The translations under genes and the position numbers were made by a program. The notes beneath the pieces are model-generated. The model made no database searches. It was not told the origin of the DNA and saw nothing but the letters and a program-made list of their open reading frames with translations. A DNA stretch of 64,000 nucleotides from Cymodocea nodosa (lineage: Eukaryota > Streptophyta > Magnoliopsida > Alismatales > Cymodoceaceae): positions 1,260,001 through 1,324,000 of the forward strand of contig CM072336.1 in NCBI GenBank assembly GCA_036874045.1. The letters run 5' to 3'. Positions 1 through 14,294 of the stretch are shown piece after piece; positions within the stretch are counted from its first letter, which is position 1, and each line of letters opens with the position of its first letter.

Positions 1-2673
1 ATCATTCATCATTGCGCACTGAGATAGACGGCTTCCCGATCTTTAAAAAAAAAATATTCTACAAAACGACGAACTTGTACACATTTTTTTTTTGAAAAAA
101 AATCTCGAACCCAAGAGATAAAAGAAGGATATCTTTCCGTTTATTAAAATAATGCGGGCACTCAGATTTAAGGGTCAAGTCCAACGTCGATGGCAATCAT
201 TCTCTCGCTTTAAAGTCTGGAAGTTTGGGTTCAAAACATTTTGTAGTCATTTACCATTTTTTTTTTTTTTTTTGTTGTTGTTAACGATGGCACGTTGATG
301 ATCGAAATGGCGTACCAATTTAGTACTCAATGCAAACGGTCTTACCAAGAAGAAAAGGAAGACGAGGTGAGCTTTTGGGATTTTCAAGGAAAATTGTATT
401 TTAGTCTCTTTGGCAAATCTTTTACTGTTTATTTATTAGAAAATAGCATTTTATTGATTGCTGCATATTTATCGATTAGCATTGTATAATGTCAGTGTTG
501 ATTATCCTATATCGTTATTGTCATCTACATAATACAGTTGATTTATTATGCATTCACTAAATTAAATGCGACATTTTATTGGTGATTATTGCATTGTATT
601 ATATATAGTGTCAGAAAAGTATTTGTTGAGTGTGGTTAGGACATTTTTTAGTTATGCACTTTCATGAGTGATTTTGGTGTTATGACTAAATATTTGGAAA
701 GATCTTGCTATTATTGTATGTGTGGCTCTCATTTGTGAGAAATGTATTTACTGTAGCTATGCACATTCACGTTAACTCGTGACGTACAATTTGTACTTTA
801 TGTTTCGTTAAAAAGATCAAATTCAAATTTAAATTTAAAGATTGAATCGTAATTATATGTTGTATAACTTGACATGTGTAAAGAAGTTGTCACATGCGAC
901 TGTGGTATGGAATACATAACTCGTGTGCTAATGATTTCATTTCTTCTTGCTTTATAAGTAAATATTGACTTGATAGTCTTCTTACATTATGTATGATATT
1001 TTCTTGTTATTTATAGATTATTAGTAGATTTACTTACTAAGTTGTAACTCACTCTATGTGTTTTATTTTTTCAGGTGATTAGATGAATTTGACCTTTACA
1101 AACATATCTGGAAAGTCAAAGCTTTCTTTAAAACAAAAATGATTCATCTAAGATAAATTTCTTAGGAAAAAAGAAATTAACAAAAAGAGCTTGACAAATT
1201 GGTAACACTACACGCACACATAACTTAGTGTTTTGAAAGTAATAAACATTTATTTGTGGACCATAAGATCTCATTTGAAATTTAATGTTTTTTATTGATA
1301 ATCATGTGACTTGGTGTAAGATGTCTTCCTTCAATATATGTACTTGTGCTTCTTCCTATAATCTTAGATTTTCCTTTACTAAAACTATTTGGTTTCACAT
1401 TTTTCTTATCATGCTGTAAATTTTTTGGATTAACAGGGGTAATGAAATTTTTGGTCGAAAGGTTGAGAATATCGATCTTTTTAAGCCTATCAAACAAATT
1501 AAGATTCTTTACTCCTTTATCTTCTTTTACCTCTTTCCATATTGGTGACGGAAAATCTACTCTCTTTTGACACAACGTTTGGTTTGAAAACAATAATTTT
1601 AAAGGCGGATTCTCGTTAATCTAATTCGACCCTTAATTGTAGTAAAATTTTTGTTACTAGGGCAATTTCCCCTCACTTCAAAAGAAAAATAAAAAACCTT
1701 CTTAATACAAATATTGGTCATTATGACGTAGAACTCTTAGATTTGCAAAGAATTTAAACCACAGATAACCTTGATATCACCACTTGGAACTCGAACTCTA
1801 ATGAAATATACACAACAAATTCTTTGTTATTTGCACCTCGTGAATGGTGGTATTAGATTTGCTTTTTACAAACAACTTTAAAAGGCCAAAGCTCCCTCAA
1901 AGGCAAAATTTCTAACTTAGCTTATTTTACATGATTCCATTCTTCCCAAGGAAAACTTAGCTAAAAGAGGCTGACATGATATATAATATTATTTACTCTT
2001 TCATGCTTTCAACTTTTTTGGCCTTTCCACTTAAGAGATAAATGTGATTTGCTTCAAAGGACTTTATCATACCTATTGTTTCCCTTAGAACTTAAAACAT
2101 TTTTCTCTCTTCCGACTTATGGTGCACCTTTGTTCTTGTATTTTTTTTAATTTGATCTATTTGGCTTAACAAAAATGATCTTATTTTTAGCAAAACTGAC
2201 GTTGAGAACATCAACTCGATATTCGACAAAATTATTATTCTCGCTCTTTTTTGGTCAAATAACCTAGACAGCGATGTAAGATTGGAAGTCAGTTCACTTT
2301 AACTAAGATGATCTAAATTACTGGAACTTTCAACAGTGATGTTGATACGTAACATCTCTCATGGAATCTTGGTAAATCGAAAGTCCACCACCCGAAGATA
2401 AACTGATGAAGCCAACGATGGAAATTGAGAGCACTATTAATTGCATCTTTTATTCAGCTTGCTTTTTCTTTCTTGCTACCCTTGTTTAACCTTTTTGTCC
2501 TTCGGCTTGAGTAAAATTTGAATTATGTACTAGTTTTAACCTCGATCAGCTGTGCGTTGGATGGTAACGGAGGCTTTAATATTTGTTATGTATCTACCTT
2601 TTATCATAAAAAAGAAGAAGAAGGATGTGCACCTGCACTAAAGGCAATGAAGAACAACACGCACACAGGTGAG
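1..2673. other. Intergenic, AT-rich, no gene recognised
   Basis: No open frame here looks like a known protein. Two segments, about 1080-1520 and 1880-2230, resemble each other: both carry a 'caaagct' block, then an 'agcttgaca'/'ggctgacat' block, then a 'gttgagaa-atc' block at similar spacing. They may be two diverged copies of an old repeat. The class of that repeat is not recognised. Confidence 0.5.
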
Positions 2674-2681
2674 TATAAAAG
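2674..2681 (+). promoter_or_regulatory. TATA box of the CYP735A gene
   Basis: A clean TATAAAAG lies 92 bases before the ATG of the P450 gene. This spacing fits a core promoter with a 5' leader of roughly 60 bases. No other TATA-like site as good lies closer to the start. Confidence 0.65.
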
Positions 2682-2765
2682 GCAGTCACTTGAAGCCTCA
2701 CGGTACATAACAACAACATCTCGATCTCTTCCCTTCCGCCAAAGTGATCATCTTGCTTGCTGATC

Positions 2766-5034
2766 ATGCCCCATCTTTTAGCACAAGGAACGACGATGTT
2801 GTTGTTTACGGCTTCCATGTTCTTCATCGTCTTCGTGGTCAGGGCAGCATGGCTGGCCTTCTCTTGCTACTACTTCAACCCTAGAAGGATAGAGAAGGCG
2901 ATGGCCAGACAAGGAGTCCGGGGTCCTGAGCCACGTTTCCTCGTCGGGAACCTCCACGACATCTCCTCCCTCGTCTCCAAGGCCACCAGCGAGGACATGC
3001 CTTCCGTCGGCCACGACATCGTCGCTCGCCTCCTCCCCCATTACGTCCTGTGGTCCAAACAATACGGTACGTACACGTCCGGCCTCCTTACATGTACAAG
3101 ATCTTTTCCTTGCTCCTTACGCCTTCGATTCTGTTCGATCTGACTCCATCCATGCATGTACATGTATGACGATCGACGACCCGACCAGGGAAGAGGTTCA
3201 TGTTTTGGTACGGAAGCGAGCCCAGGTTGTGCTTCACGGAGACGGAGATGGTGAAGGAGTTCCTTTCCTCTAGGTACGCACACGTGACAGGCAGGTCGTG
3301 GCTGCAGCTCCAAGGCTCCAAACAACTCATAGGGCGTGGCCTGATCATGGCCAACGGCGACGACTGGTGCCACCAGCGTCGCATCGTCGGACCCACATTC
3401 ATGGGAGACAAGCTCAAGACCTACATGAGCTCCGTGGTGGAGTGCACCGCCCACATGCTCAAGTCGCTCACCGACTGCCCCCATGAGGTGGAGATCGGAG
3501 AGTACATGAGCAGGCTCACCGGAGACGTCATATCCCGCGCCGGCTTCGGTAGCAGCTACGAGAAGGGGAGGAGGATATTCCAGCTCTTGAACACCTTGCA
3601 GCGCCTCACTGCCCAGTCCAGCCGTCATCTGTGGTTCCCCGGAAACAGGTGAGCATATGTACGTATGCTAATATTCAACAACTAGCTAGCTTCTTCTCGA
3701 TTGGCAACGAAAGAACGCCGATGGTTGTTGTATTCGATCTATCGGTTCCGTAGGTTCTTCCCTAGCAAATACCGGAGAGAGATCAAGACGGTGAAAGCGG
3801 AAATCGACGGGGTTCTCATGGGGATGATACAGAGCCGGAAAGATGGCGTGGACATCGGCAGGTGCTCGTCCTACGGTGATGACCTCCTCGGCATGCTCTT
3901 GACGGAGGCCGACAGGAAGAGGGAGGGGTTCAACCTAACCCACCAGCTGATGATGGATGAATGCAAGACCATCTACTTCGCCGGGCAAGAGAGCTCCACC
4001 CTCCTGCTCACATGGACCGTCATGCTCCTGGCCACAAACCCCAGCTGGCAAGAAAAGGCTCGGGCGGAGGTGGTCGACGTCTGCCACGGGGAAACACCTT
4101 CCACGGACCAACTTTCCAAGCTCAACTTGGTAAGTAGATCTCTCGACTGCGTTGAAAATCCACCATGCCAATTGATGATTTCCAAGTTCTTCCCTTGAAC
4201 TTCATCTCGAAATTAATTAGAAAAGTAGACATGCCCTGAATCATCATTAAATTATCTTCGTCTAAGCCATTAGTTTTTTCTTTTCTTTTTTCCCTCACTT
4301 TACCGGCCGGCCCAAGCATTCTTTGGTTTTAAAAAAAAACCCACTAGTACTCCACATAGCGAAAGCAAAATCAAGGAGGATTAAAAAAAAGGGTCCCCAA
4401 ATCTACGTCCGACAGAATGCAGGAGGAATTATGTCGAACACTTAAGTCAATTCAAGTCATGAGATATATTAATTAAAGGTGGCACACATACGCCTTTGAC
4501 TCGAGATGATGATGTTGTATATGTTCTGTGGCAAATTAAATCAAATCAAATGCATGCGATGGAAAATCTTAATTCACTCACGATTTTGGTGGTGGATTGC
4601 AACTTTGGATTCAGCTCCACATGATCATCAACGAGTCACTGCGGCTGTACCCACCGGTGGCGATGCTGCCGAGGATGGCGTTCGAGGACATCAAGGTGGG
4701 CGACCTTCGCATACCCAAGGGCCTGTCCGTGTGGATCCCGTTGCTGGCCATCCATCACAGCAAGGAACTGTGGGGGGACGACGCGGACGAGTTCAACCCC
4801 GAGAGGTGGGCCGGGAGAAGATCCTTCGCTATGCTCCGGAACTTCCTGCCCTTCGCGGCCGGACCCCGCAACTGCGTCGGCCAGGCCTTCGCGCTGATGG
4901 AGGCCAAGATGGTCCTGGCGATGATGCTGTCCAAGTTTAGCTTCACGATCTCCGACAACTACCGGCATGCGCCCATCAACGTCCTCACCCTCCGGCCCAA
5001 GCACGGGGTTCTCGTCAACCTAAGCCCCGTCTGA
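2766..5034 (+). CDS. CYP735A: Cytochrome P450 CYP735A, cytokinin trans-hydroxylase
   Basis: Four exons (2766-3066, 3189-3648, 3754-4129, 4615-5034), all introns GT-AG, joining in frame to 518 aa, the usual CYP735A length. The family hydroxylates the isopentenyl side chain of cytokinin nucleotides to give trans-zeatin forms, on the ER. Seen: an N-terminal membrane anchor (about residues 6-30), the 'RQGVRGPEPRFLVGN' hinge region, 'HDIVARLLPHYVLWSKQYG' typical of CYP735A, I-helix AGQESS (330-335), ExxR as ESLR (386-389), FNPERW, and the haem loop FAAGPRNCVG with ligand Cys466. The first in-frame ATG is 2766; the frame opens slightly earlier only with a TTG. The I-helix has SS where most P450s have (D/E)T, a mild substitution. 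Third positions are very GC-rich. Family assignment is from remembered sequence similarity; CYP714-like relatives are less likely. Confidence 0.9.
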
Positions 5035-8000
5035 ATCTACTGCGCGCAACTAATGGAACGTACCCTGAGCAGTGCTCCGATCCGCATCAGTTTTGACTTT
5101 GCAACTGATCGATCGATCCATCGATCTCCCACCAAATTTTGGTTTTCTTTTTGGCTTCCTTTCTCTCCCCGCATCAAGATCAGGAATGTGTACGTGCAGC
5201 AATCATCATCCAATAATCTTTTAATTCTGTGCACCCTCTCTGGTAGTTTCAATTTGTTCTTCCGCTGAGCATCGCGTTTATCAATTTTCAGATGTTGGGG
5301 ACGTCGTACGCACGTACGACTTAATTTGACGACGATTTGAATAATTAATTTAAAAAAATATATATTTAATTGGAGTGAGTTAGACACCATACGTAATTAT
5401 CAATAATAACGATACGTTTGGAACGAACAGAATCATTTCGGTACTGTGGCATCATATCTCGAATAAACAAAACTCATCTGTACACGAACCGTAGCATGGC
5501 TTTGTTCCGAGACGACACGCGTGGTGCCGTTCTCCAGCTCAACTCCTGCATGCTTCCGTCACCACAGAATACCGTAGAAAAAAAATATCTCAAACTTTCG
5601 GTAATGGAAAGGCTTCAGATTCGCCTTTGCTTTTTCTTTTTCAAGTAAACGCACGAAAGATAATATTAAAATCCCTTTCGAGGAAGAGGAAATGATTAAA
5701 AAAAATGGTTTGGCCAAAACAAAAGGAGAGAAAAATACGCTCACGGGTACAAAATAAAGAAGAGACAGAAGACGAGGGAAAGGAGACTAAAGAAGAACGA
5801 TGGGAGCTTGGATCGGGAGTAGAACTACAATTATTGAAATCACTTGCATTGATAGAATTGTCGGGTCGTCTGTCCGTTAACCTTAAACAGATTGAACTTT
5901 AAACACATCTTTTTAACTGTTATTTTGAAAAATCTGATTTCTTGTGATCAAATTTTTAAGATCACTACCGATATATACGTTTGGGCTTTGATCCACTGTC
6001 AAATCATCATTGTTCTCTGAGGACCAATCTTCCGTCGACTTATGATCATGGTGCGCAGATATTTAACTTTTGAGAGCACCCAACCACTCACAGATTTTAA
6101 ATCTACCACATTTTAACAAATTCAACCTCCTCAACTTTTATGTATCCATGCATCCATCAACACGATCGAATACTTATCATAAAACTAACAAAGTTATAAG
6201 TCGAGAAGGTCTCATCGTCCAATCCTACCTAGAACCATTACAAGTAATATAATTGATCTTTTATTTTACCTCGAAAGCAAAAAAATTTAAATTTAACAAA
6301 AGCATTGTAATTATTAAGAAAACCAACTTATTGAATAGATAAATATTCTGATTCCTATTCCTTTGTCTGGAATTTTTGTCTAGATCCATCTGATCATTTG
6401 TATGCTTCATTTACAATAGGGTAACTGGTAGGAATGGTCATGATTTTGTAATTTGCTCTCTTTTGTGCTCTTTCTTTGTATTTTCTCTGTATATTTTAAA
6501 CTATTCATTTTGAATGGCACTCCAGAATGTAATGAAGCTTAAGCATGTGATATATATCATATTTATACTATGTATCAAGAGAACCCATTTTCTTGGAACA
6601 AAAAGACATTTTCCAAAAAAAAAAAATTTCATGAATGACCATGTAACAAGGTAGATGATAATTACTCAGTAACGATGATGAATAATGGATAAGTTTGGTA
6701 AGTAAAATGAGCATGTGAAATGTGCTTAAAAGCTATTGATTTCTTTGAATAATTACAATAGTATAGTCGGATAGGAACAGTGGACTCCATAATTTCGAAC
6801 CAAGAGAATGTAAAAATTAACCATGTTTAAAAAAAAAGGGTTTTTATGCCATTTCCGTGTGCAATTGCTGTGTTCCTGTGGTTTTTTTATCTTTTCCATT
6901 ACGTGTTTATTTCATAATTTCGCATTATATTAGTAAAAATTTTAATTTAAAATCAATTAACAATGAGTAGAGAATCAATACTCGTTCATTCAATGCCAAG
7001 TTTTTTTCTATCAATATAGGACTTTGTCTTGATATATCGCCTCACTTATAACTTTTTTTTATGCTTACGGTAGCCTACAATGAAAATTGACTTTAATACG
7101 AAATGAAAGTTTAAAACTTAAAGTCTTAAGTTCTATGTTTTTTTTCATCGATGTTCGATGTTGCCTCAATATGTTTTACGTGTAAATTATTACATCTACT
7201 TTTGCAAGCAATATTGGATAGAAGCCCATAAAAATAAAGGATTTTTTTCACCGGAGGTCTAGACCTACATTTTACGTCCTTATAGATGTAAATAATAAAA
7301 GGGAAAAAATGAAAGAAGAAAATAGAAAATCTGCACGGCAACTAAAATACCTAAAGTTAAATAACAAGAGAAGGAAAACCTAATCACTCATATGTAAAAC
7401 ATTTGTTTCTCCTCGTCACCTGCAAGTTTCTAATCCTTAATTTGCATGGTACCTCTAATAGGTCTATTAACGGTATGTGAAAGTCTTACATATATATTTA
7501 ATTGTTTTTTCTTTGATCCACCTAAAAACTTTACTTTAGATCGATTTAGGTTTTAGAGAGAGAGAAATGTTTAGATAGAGAATGCCAAAAGATTTGAAGG
7601 AAAAAGAGAGATGGTTACGGAGATTTGAACAGACAAAGAAAAAGAGAAGTGGTTAGGAGAGATCGATGTGTGTGTTTATGTTAAAAATGGAAGTTATTAA
7701 GAGAGTAAGTGAAATATTTTGATAATAAGCTTATCATGGTTGAGTGATGATGAAAATTTTGATGGCACTAACAATGTGTGTGTAATTTTTTCTACGTGAG
7801 ATCACATGCCAGGTATAATTCATCTACCACTTTGTCAATAATCTAAACCTAATAGATTATTTAACAAATGAACCTTAATTTTTTTTTTTTTTTTACGGTG
7901 ATGGTAAGTTTTTGCATTCAGCAATCTTGGTAAAAACTGAGAGTACCGATCACTGGTTAACCAAACTATTACAGTTGATTGATTGGATCGTGTACGTAAA

Positions 8001-10460
8001 GAGAAAATATACGTATTTTAAAAGTGTGGAGTGCACTAACATATTTTAGGCGTACGTTTGGAAGCAAGGAATCACATTCCTATCAAATAAATTCACGTTT
8101 TCTGAAGAGAATTAAACCAAGAATAATCGCCTTCCGATCGATTAATCTGCAACAATATATATATATATATATAAAGCTCTGCAAAATTCTCATAATTATG
8201 ATCTTCATGACCTCTGTTCGTAGGTGGAGTCACAGCACATCGATCACTACATGGGCAAAGATATAATACATAGAGAGAGCGAGACAGAATCCAACACTAA
8301 AGCTATCGAGCACTTGGTGTTCTCCGATCTTACACGAAAGTTGTTCTACTCGTTGTCAGCGCTCCCCCCCCCCCAGATTTGGTTTAACTAATTATCAATC
8401 GTTAACTCTAATTAACCGCAGCACCACCTTTAATTATTCGCTCTCATCCTCTGCAAATGTTTAGTTAACGAAAGCAAACCATGGCCGGTCATTTCTCAAC
8501 TGCTCGCTTGTGGGTCGTGCTCCTTTTCCTCTTGTTCAGCTAGATATTAAGAATGGAGGCAACAAAAGGGAGGGTGGAGTAGAGTGGCATGCACCATTAA
8601 CTGATAATGGTGGTGAACTGGTGGCGCATCGGTGCATGCCTCCTATCCACCACAGGTATTGGATTCTCTGCAAAGGGAAGAAGATGGTTGCCATGCCATT
8701 CAAAATGGAATGGGGTCAAAGATCAAATCCATATATAATGATTGTGCTTCCTTCTTCTTCCTAATTAAATATAAACTCCACTGAATACATGCGACTTTGC
8801 CAATGCAGCTGTTGTATGCCACATTATGGATTGGAATTAAAGAGAGAACATATCCCCCATGTTACAAGATGCATGGATTGGTAAGTAACATTGTTTAACT
8901 CATCCATATGGCTAATGAACTGTAATATTGTCTGTTAAAGATGGATTAGATGCCCATTTTGGGTTGCATTAATTTTCTCTGTGATTAGGGTTTAGGGTGG
9001 TGTTATGTATTATATATATCAAATGATCCCTAAGGGAACCACATCATAGATTGGATTCTCCTCAATGAAATGCCTTCTTTTCTGAGTTCAGTGGCATTGG
9101 TGACGGAAGAGAGCACTAAAAATCAAAGATTTCTGAGATTTCTTTTTCTTTTTTCAGAAAAAACAAGTCAAAACAACAGAAGAAGATTTGTATTTTACCA
9201 GATTTTGTCAACTGAAACAGAAAAGTTTTTTTTTTTTGAAAAACCAACCCTAAGTGTGGACTGGTCAAGTAATTAAGAAATTTTTTGAGGAGATGCAAGT
9301 AAATAAGGAACTGGGAGTGACATACGAGCAATTAAAGAATATTTTAGGACATACTAGTAAAAAAATCCAAAAATTAAAAAATTTGTTACTTTTCATGCAA
9401 AGATTTCTTAAAAAAAAATTAAAATATTGCATTAATTTTTAAAAAATAAATAAGTTGCCAGTTTCAAACAGTCAAAATAATAATAATAATAAACAAAGAT
9501 ATTTATTTTTACCCTCGGCCATAACACTAAGAATATATTTACAGAGTATGTTTCCTTTCCACCATAACATGCAAGTCGGCCTTGAAGCCCATTCGCCGGA
9601 ATGACGATCTCATCCATAGGCTCTGTTAATAAAACTAAGGTCCATTAATTTGAGGGCTTGTTAGCTGACGAGACCTCAGAAAGCCCAATCTATGTGGTCC
9701 AAAAAGCCCTCATTGTTTTAGATGGGCCGATGAATTATATTTCTGCTTTAAGGCCGGCCTTCTTCTCGGGGAAGGTTCTGCACGACTGACGAGAGAAAAG
9801 GAAAAAAATTTTAAGTGCAAATTTGAGTAAAAAAGAAAAAGTTATCTACCATGATTTCCATTAAATCATCAATCTTTCCTTGTACCCACCTATTCTGCTT
9901 ATCATGCCGTGCATCTTCCAAATTAAAGACAGATGATGAAGATAATGATGTTGGAAATCAAGAGCAAGCCGTCGGTCTTTTCTTTCTGTGTTGATTACCG
10001 TTACATATTTCAAAATTTATAACCACGAAAAGCTCTAATATTATAATTTGAAATTTTTTTTTAAAAAAAAAAAAAAATAATTTAAGTTGATTTCTTATTT
10101 AATCCATAGATCAAGGTGTTAGATGCATGAAACATCAAACACGCGGTCTCTGAGTAGTACCACCTGACAACCGTCCAACCACTGATGGTTGGAACAGCAT
10201 GAACGCTCTGGGCCGGTGAACTTTAATTCCTCTCCTCCATCGCTGGTGTTGGACGTTAACGCAGCGTCCATCCATGGCGCCTTAACAATCAGCAATGTCG
10301 ATTTCCTTGTCTCTACCTCTATCTCTTCTGGTAATGTGTCCACGTGGATGTAAAAAAGGCTGCTCACTTTTTTTTCCTGCAAGATGTATTAAAACCAATT
10401 TTATGGAACCATAGAAGGAAGAGAAAAAAGTACAAATAAAGTTCCACTAAAACAAAAAAA

Positions 10461-10501
<41 letters not shown>

Positions 10502-13500
10502 AACGTACCAACAGGCACAAGATTTTACTGACGAGAGATGAAAGATAAAGGAAAGGATATAAATCTGGAGAGGAACAAGATTTTGCCATATATCCACTTC
10601 CATCGTACCTGCCCGCTCTTGACGTGCATTAGAATTGGAAGTAAAGACGAAGTTCAAGTTGTATCGTACTTGTATTGATATTGATGTAGTCATTTATTGA
10701 TCTCAAACAAATTCAAGTTCTCTTTTCTACACTCTTACATCCAATGATAGATTTTCTAACCAATAATAAATTAAACGGGAAATATTCTAAAATACCGAGA
10801 AGATAATATATATATTCACGAGTAAAAACAAAAGCTATTCCTGTTCTTTTAGAATCAAAAAGTCTTAGGCAAGTTAAAAATCATCTACTAGAAGGTAACT
10901 TCCCGATATTAAGAATTAAAAGATTTTTTAAAGAAATAATTCTACAGCATGAATTTTCTCCTTATATCTCTGGTTGTGACGCATCGTCACGGCATCTTTG
11001 CATATATAGAAGCTCCTGGTTTCAGTGTTTGCTGTGAACGATGTGTCCCTTCATATATATATATATATATATGTACACAACAAATTGACTTTATTTGACC
11101 AGTAGGAAATGGTTTCCTTCGTCATCCCCCCTCCCCCCTGACTGGCTAGGCTACATCGGCAGTGCAATACATTAGTGTTTTATATTAAGAAAGGAAAACA
11201 CGTACTGCACTGATCGGCAAATGAATATCACATAAAGAACCTTTGCATGGTAATAAGTTGAATACATCGAGAAAAAAGTGGCGGCAGATGTATCAGCACT
11301 GCCCTTGATGAATTGGTTTTGCACAACCATTATTGCTTAAAAAACTGGATGTACTTCACCCATCAATGAGTTGGAGGAAGAACTGGGTGCGCTGCCTGTG
11401 ATGGTCCTTAAGACATCAACCCAACCCAACGTTAATTCTTTTTGTACGCTTGTAACAAAGACATTTTCTTGCGGTGATGATATAATTATTACAAGTAAAT
11501 GAACCTCAAAATCAACTTGTCTCGCATAATCACGTACGACACAGTGATAACATTCGCCATGACACAATCTTCATGAATGTGTCATAACAATGTCATGATT
11601 TTGATGTCATGGTTATCTCGTGAGCGTAAGACGTTGTTGAATATATCAATTTAATTCGTGATATACCGCCTTTACTGGGCATTCTTAATTTGTAACATTT
11701 TTCCTGGGATCTCTCTCCGCTCTCACACAAGGACTTTGCAAATTCAGCAGTCCTCGCTAATAGAGATATAATAGAATAGATCGTTGTTAAATTAAATTTG
11801 CAAAAAATGTGTTCATTTTTCAGATGCTAAATATTACGAGAGTAATTTTTAGGACGTTCTTCACAAGTTACATATATTTTTCTCATGACATTTTTTTACA
11901 AAAAAAAAAAAAAAAAACTAATAACGTCTTGTTTATCACCTTCATAAAGACATTGTGTAGTTTGCCAACAAACATTCTTATTATGTACTCCGTACTTAAA
12001 ACATTCACAACTTAATTAGTACCTGGGTTTTGCAAGAACAGTCCTGAATTGCAACTAATTATTAAAAAGTTTACTTTTCATAAATTTACACCTAAGATGT
12101 ATGTGCATCTGTGTGTCACAGTACGTGATAGATATAAATCGCACATTTATATATCTCAAGTAATTAGATATGAAAGTATTACGTTCTCATTTCATTTCAT
12201 CTGTATATCTCAACTTAGTAAGTTTTTTACTTGCTAAGTATTGCATTTGTACATTCACAGTGATTGAAATGGGAGCGAAGTCAAACAATCTCGTCAGAAA
12301 AAGGACCATCATCGGTACGACAAGATTCAGATGAAATTATGTATACTTATTTCACACACAGGATACTGCATTGTTGGCCAGGAGCGATCATCGCATTGAT
12401 GCGCAAATCAATTATTAAAAATAACAATATTTTTCAAATCGAAATTAAATTTATGGAAATAATCCTGCATGATTAAAAAATTAATTGCTCTCAAAATTTA
12501 AATTTTAATGAAGTCATCGCGTTCGTGCAATTAATCATCACCCCGACAGTCCGCTCCGCAACCGCCCCAACTGCCACCGCACACCCGTGATTTGTCGTCA
12601 TCGGAGAAATAAACCTGACGTTGACGATTGGAAAAATATTTCTTGCACGGTTGGTTGTAAATTATTTATTAAAAAAAATCTAGTAAAAGAAAGTCGCCAA
12701 TCTAATTAAATGTGTTCACATTGTAACCGGCGGAAAATAACAAGTATCTTTTTCTTAAATTATTTTTACCCAAACTTTATATGATCGTTCCTTCTTAAGA
12801 ATCGACAAATTTTACTTGGTGAAAAATTTCCTTCAGTCTATCCTGATCTTACGGGTTTCTTCTCTTGATTTCGCTTTTTAAAAATCTATTTGGTACCCCC
12901 TTTTTTTTCTTCTTTATTTTACTTTGAAGCTTATAGATCAATAGAAATCATGAAAAGTTTCGGTATATCGTAGAGAATAAATATCATATTAATATTAAAA
13001 ACTCAATTCATTTTTCTTATTTTCGATTAAAAAACTTGACCACAGGTATTGCTGTCGAGTTGACAGCACAACCTTGATGTGGTGGGCCGACACCATGTAA
13101 GAGAAAAATGCCAATAATTGATTTTTTTCATCTTTTGTATCTTTCCTCTTGTTTGTCTGTCTTATTTGACTTGATTCGTTTTGTCCGTAATTTCGATGAG
13201 CTCTCTGGTCTTTTAACTAATCTCCTTTCCAGTTATGGTTACTTTGGTAGCAGTCTTCTTTTTTAATTTTACGGTCTTCTTCCAGCGAAATTTTTGGGTT
13301 ATTTTTAAAAGTTCTAAACTTAAGTTAATATATAATGAAATCTTTTTTTTATATAACCAATTGATTTTAAAATAACTTATTTTACATGTATCAAAGTAAA
13401 TGTATGTATATTTATTTGTAAAATAATTATAAACTTAAAATAAATCACAAATAAACGAAAGTATAAAAATTCTTACATCACTAAAAATAAGACTAAGTCC

Positions 13501-14294
13501 TGAACTAAAATATGATACTTTGACCGATTGTCATTTTAAGATGATATGACATTTTTTAGTTAATATATTTGGCTTTTAACTTTGGGAGAAAAAAAAAAAA
13601 AAAAAAAAAAAACTTTGAATCCATGTGGTTCGCGTGTGTTGCTTAATTGTCTCGGATGTCAATACCAGGTTCTCATTTACCACGTGATTTTCTCTTTGAA
13701 GTGCGATATCCTCTTCCCTTCCCGAATCGTAACAAGCTTATTTATTACGTGATCGCGCGGTGACAAAAGGTTACGGAAATATATGTCTCAATTATAAGCC
13801 GGTGTTGTTTTAAAGACAAGGAAATAGAATTAAATAAGAAAGACTTCATTTATGTGACGACTGCCATGGTCAAAGGAAATAAAAGAAGGCCAACCCGGTG
13901 TTTTAAAGACTAAAACTGCAGAACTTTGCTTGTTTTTTCATTCTAACATTTTTAGTTTAAAATCCAAGCATTTAAAAAAATGTGTAGAAATAGACTAAAT
14001 TATAGATAGATAATATATTTGGCAATTAATAATCCTTAAATAATAATAACAAACGTGTTTTTATATGATAAATTATATTATTTTCATCATGTGACGATAA
14101 AACTGAAGCAAAGAAATATTATCTATATCAAAAAATAAAAAAAATAAAAAGGTTGATATCGGACACCTCAAAGCATTTAAACGCCCCATCTGCCTCCGAT
14201 CGACTGGCTTTAAATCCCTCGTCACCTTCGCTAGGCAACTCCCAACTACCATCCTTCGCTTCTCTGCGACACCAACAGCCCAGCGGTGCCCGCC
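5035..14294. other. 9.3 kb gene-poor intergenic region
   Basis: AT-rich DNA with simple repeats: TA runs at about 8156-8172 and 11053-11072, a run of ten C at 8364-8373, an AG tract at 10461-10499, and poly-A near 11901-11917 and 13590-13612. Short open frames exist but none is recognisable and none joins to a plausible multi-exon gene. A more GC-rich patch at about 12540-12610 holds no open gene that I can see. Confidence 0.6.
10461..10499. repeat. (AG)n microsatellite
   Basis: About 19 AG units with one interruption (an extra A near 10470). Plain simple-sequence repeat in intergenic DNA, likely length-polymorphic. Confidence 0.95.

Noticed and set aside
8481-8764. ATG followed by a signal-peptide-like stretch, then other short frames, suggesting a small secreted peptide
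   Set aside because: The signal-like frame stops after about 20 codons (TAG at 8541), and the downstream frame has no known peptide hormone motif.
10119-10382. Open frame on the minus strand with an acceptor-like TTGCAG before it
   Set aside because: Protein not recognisable and no matching upstream exon with a compatible phase. Left unannotated.
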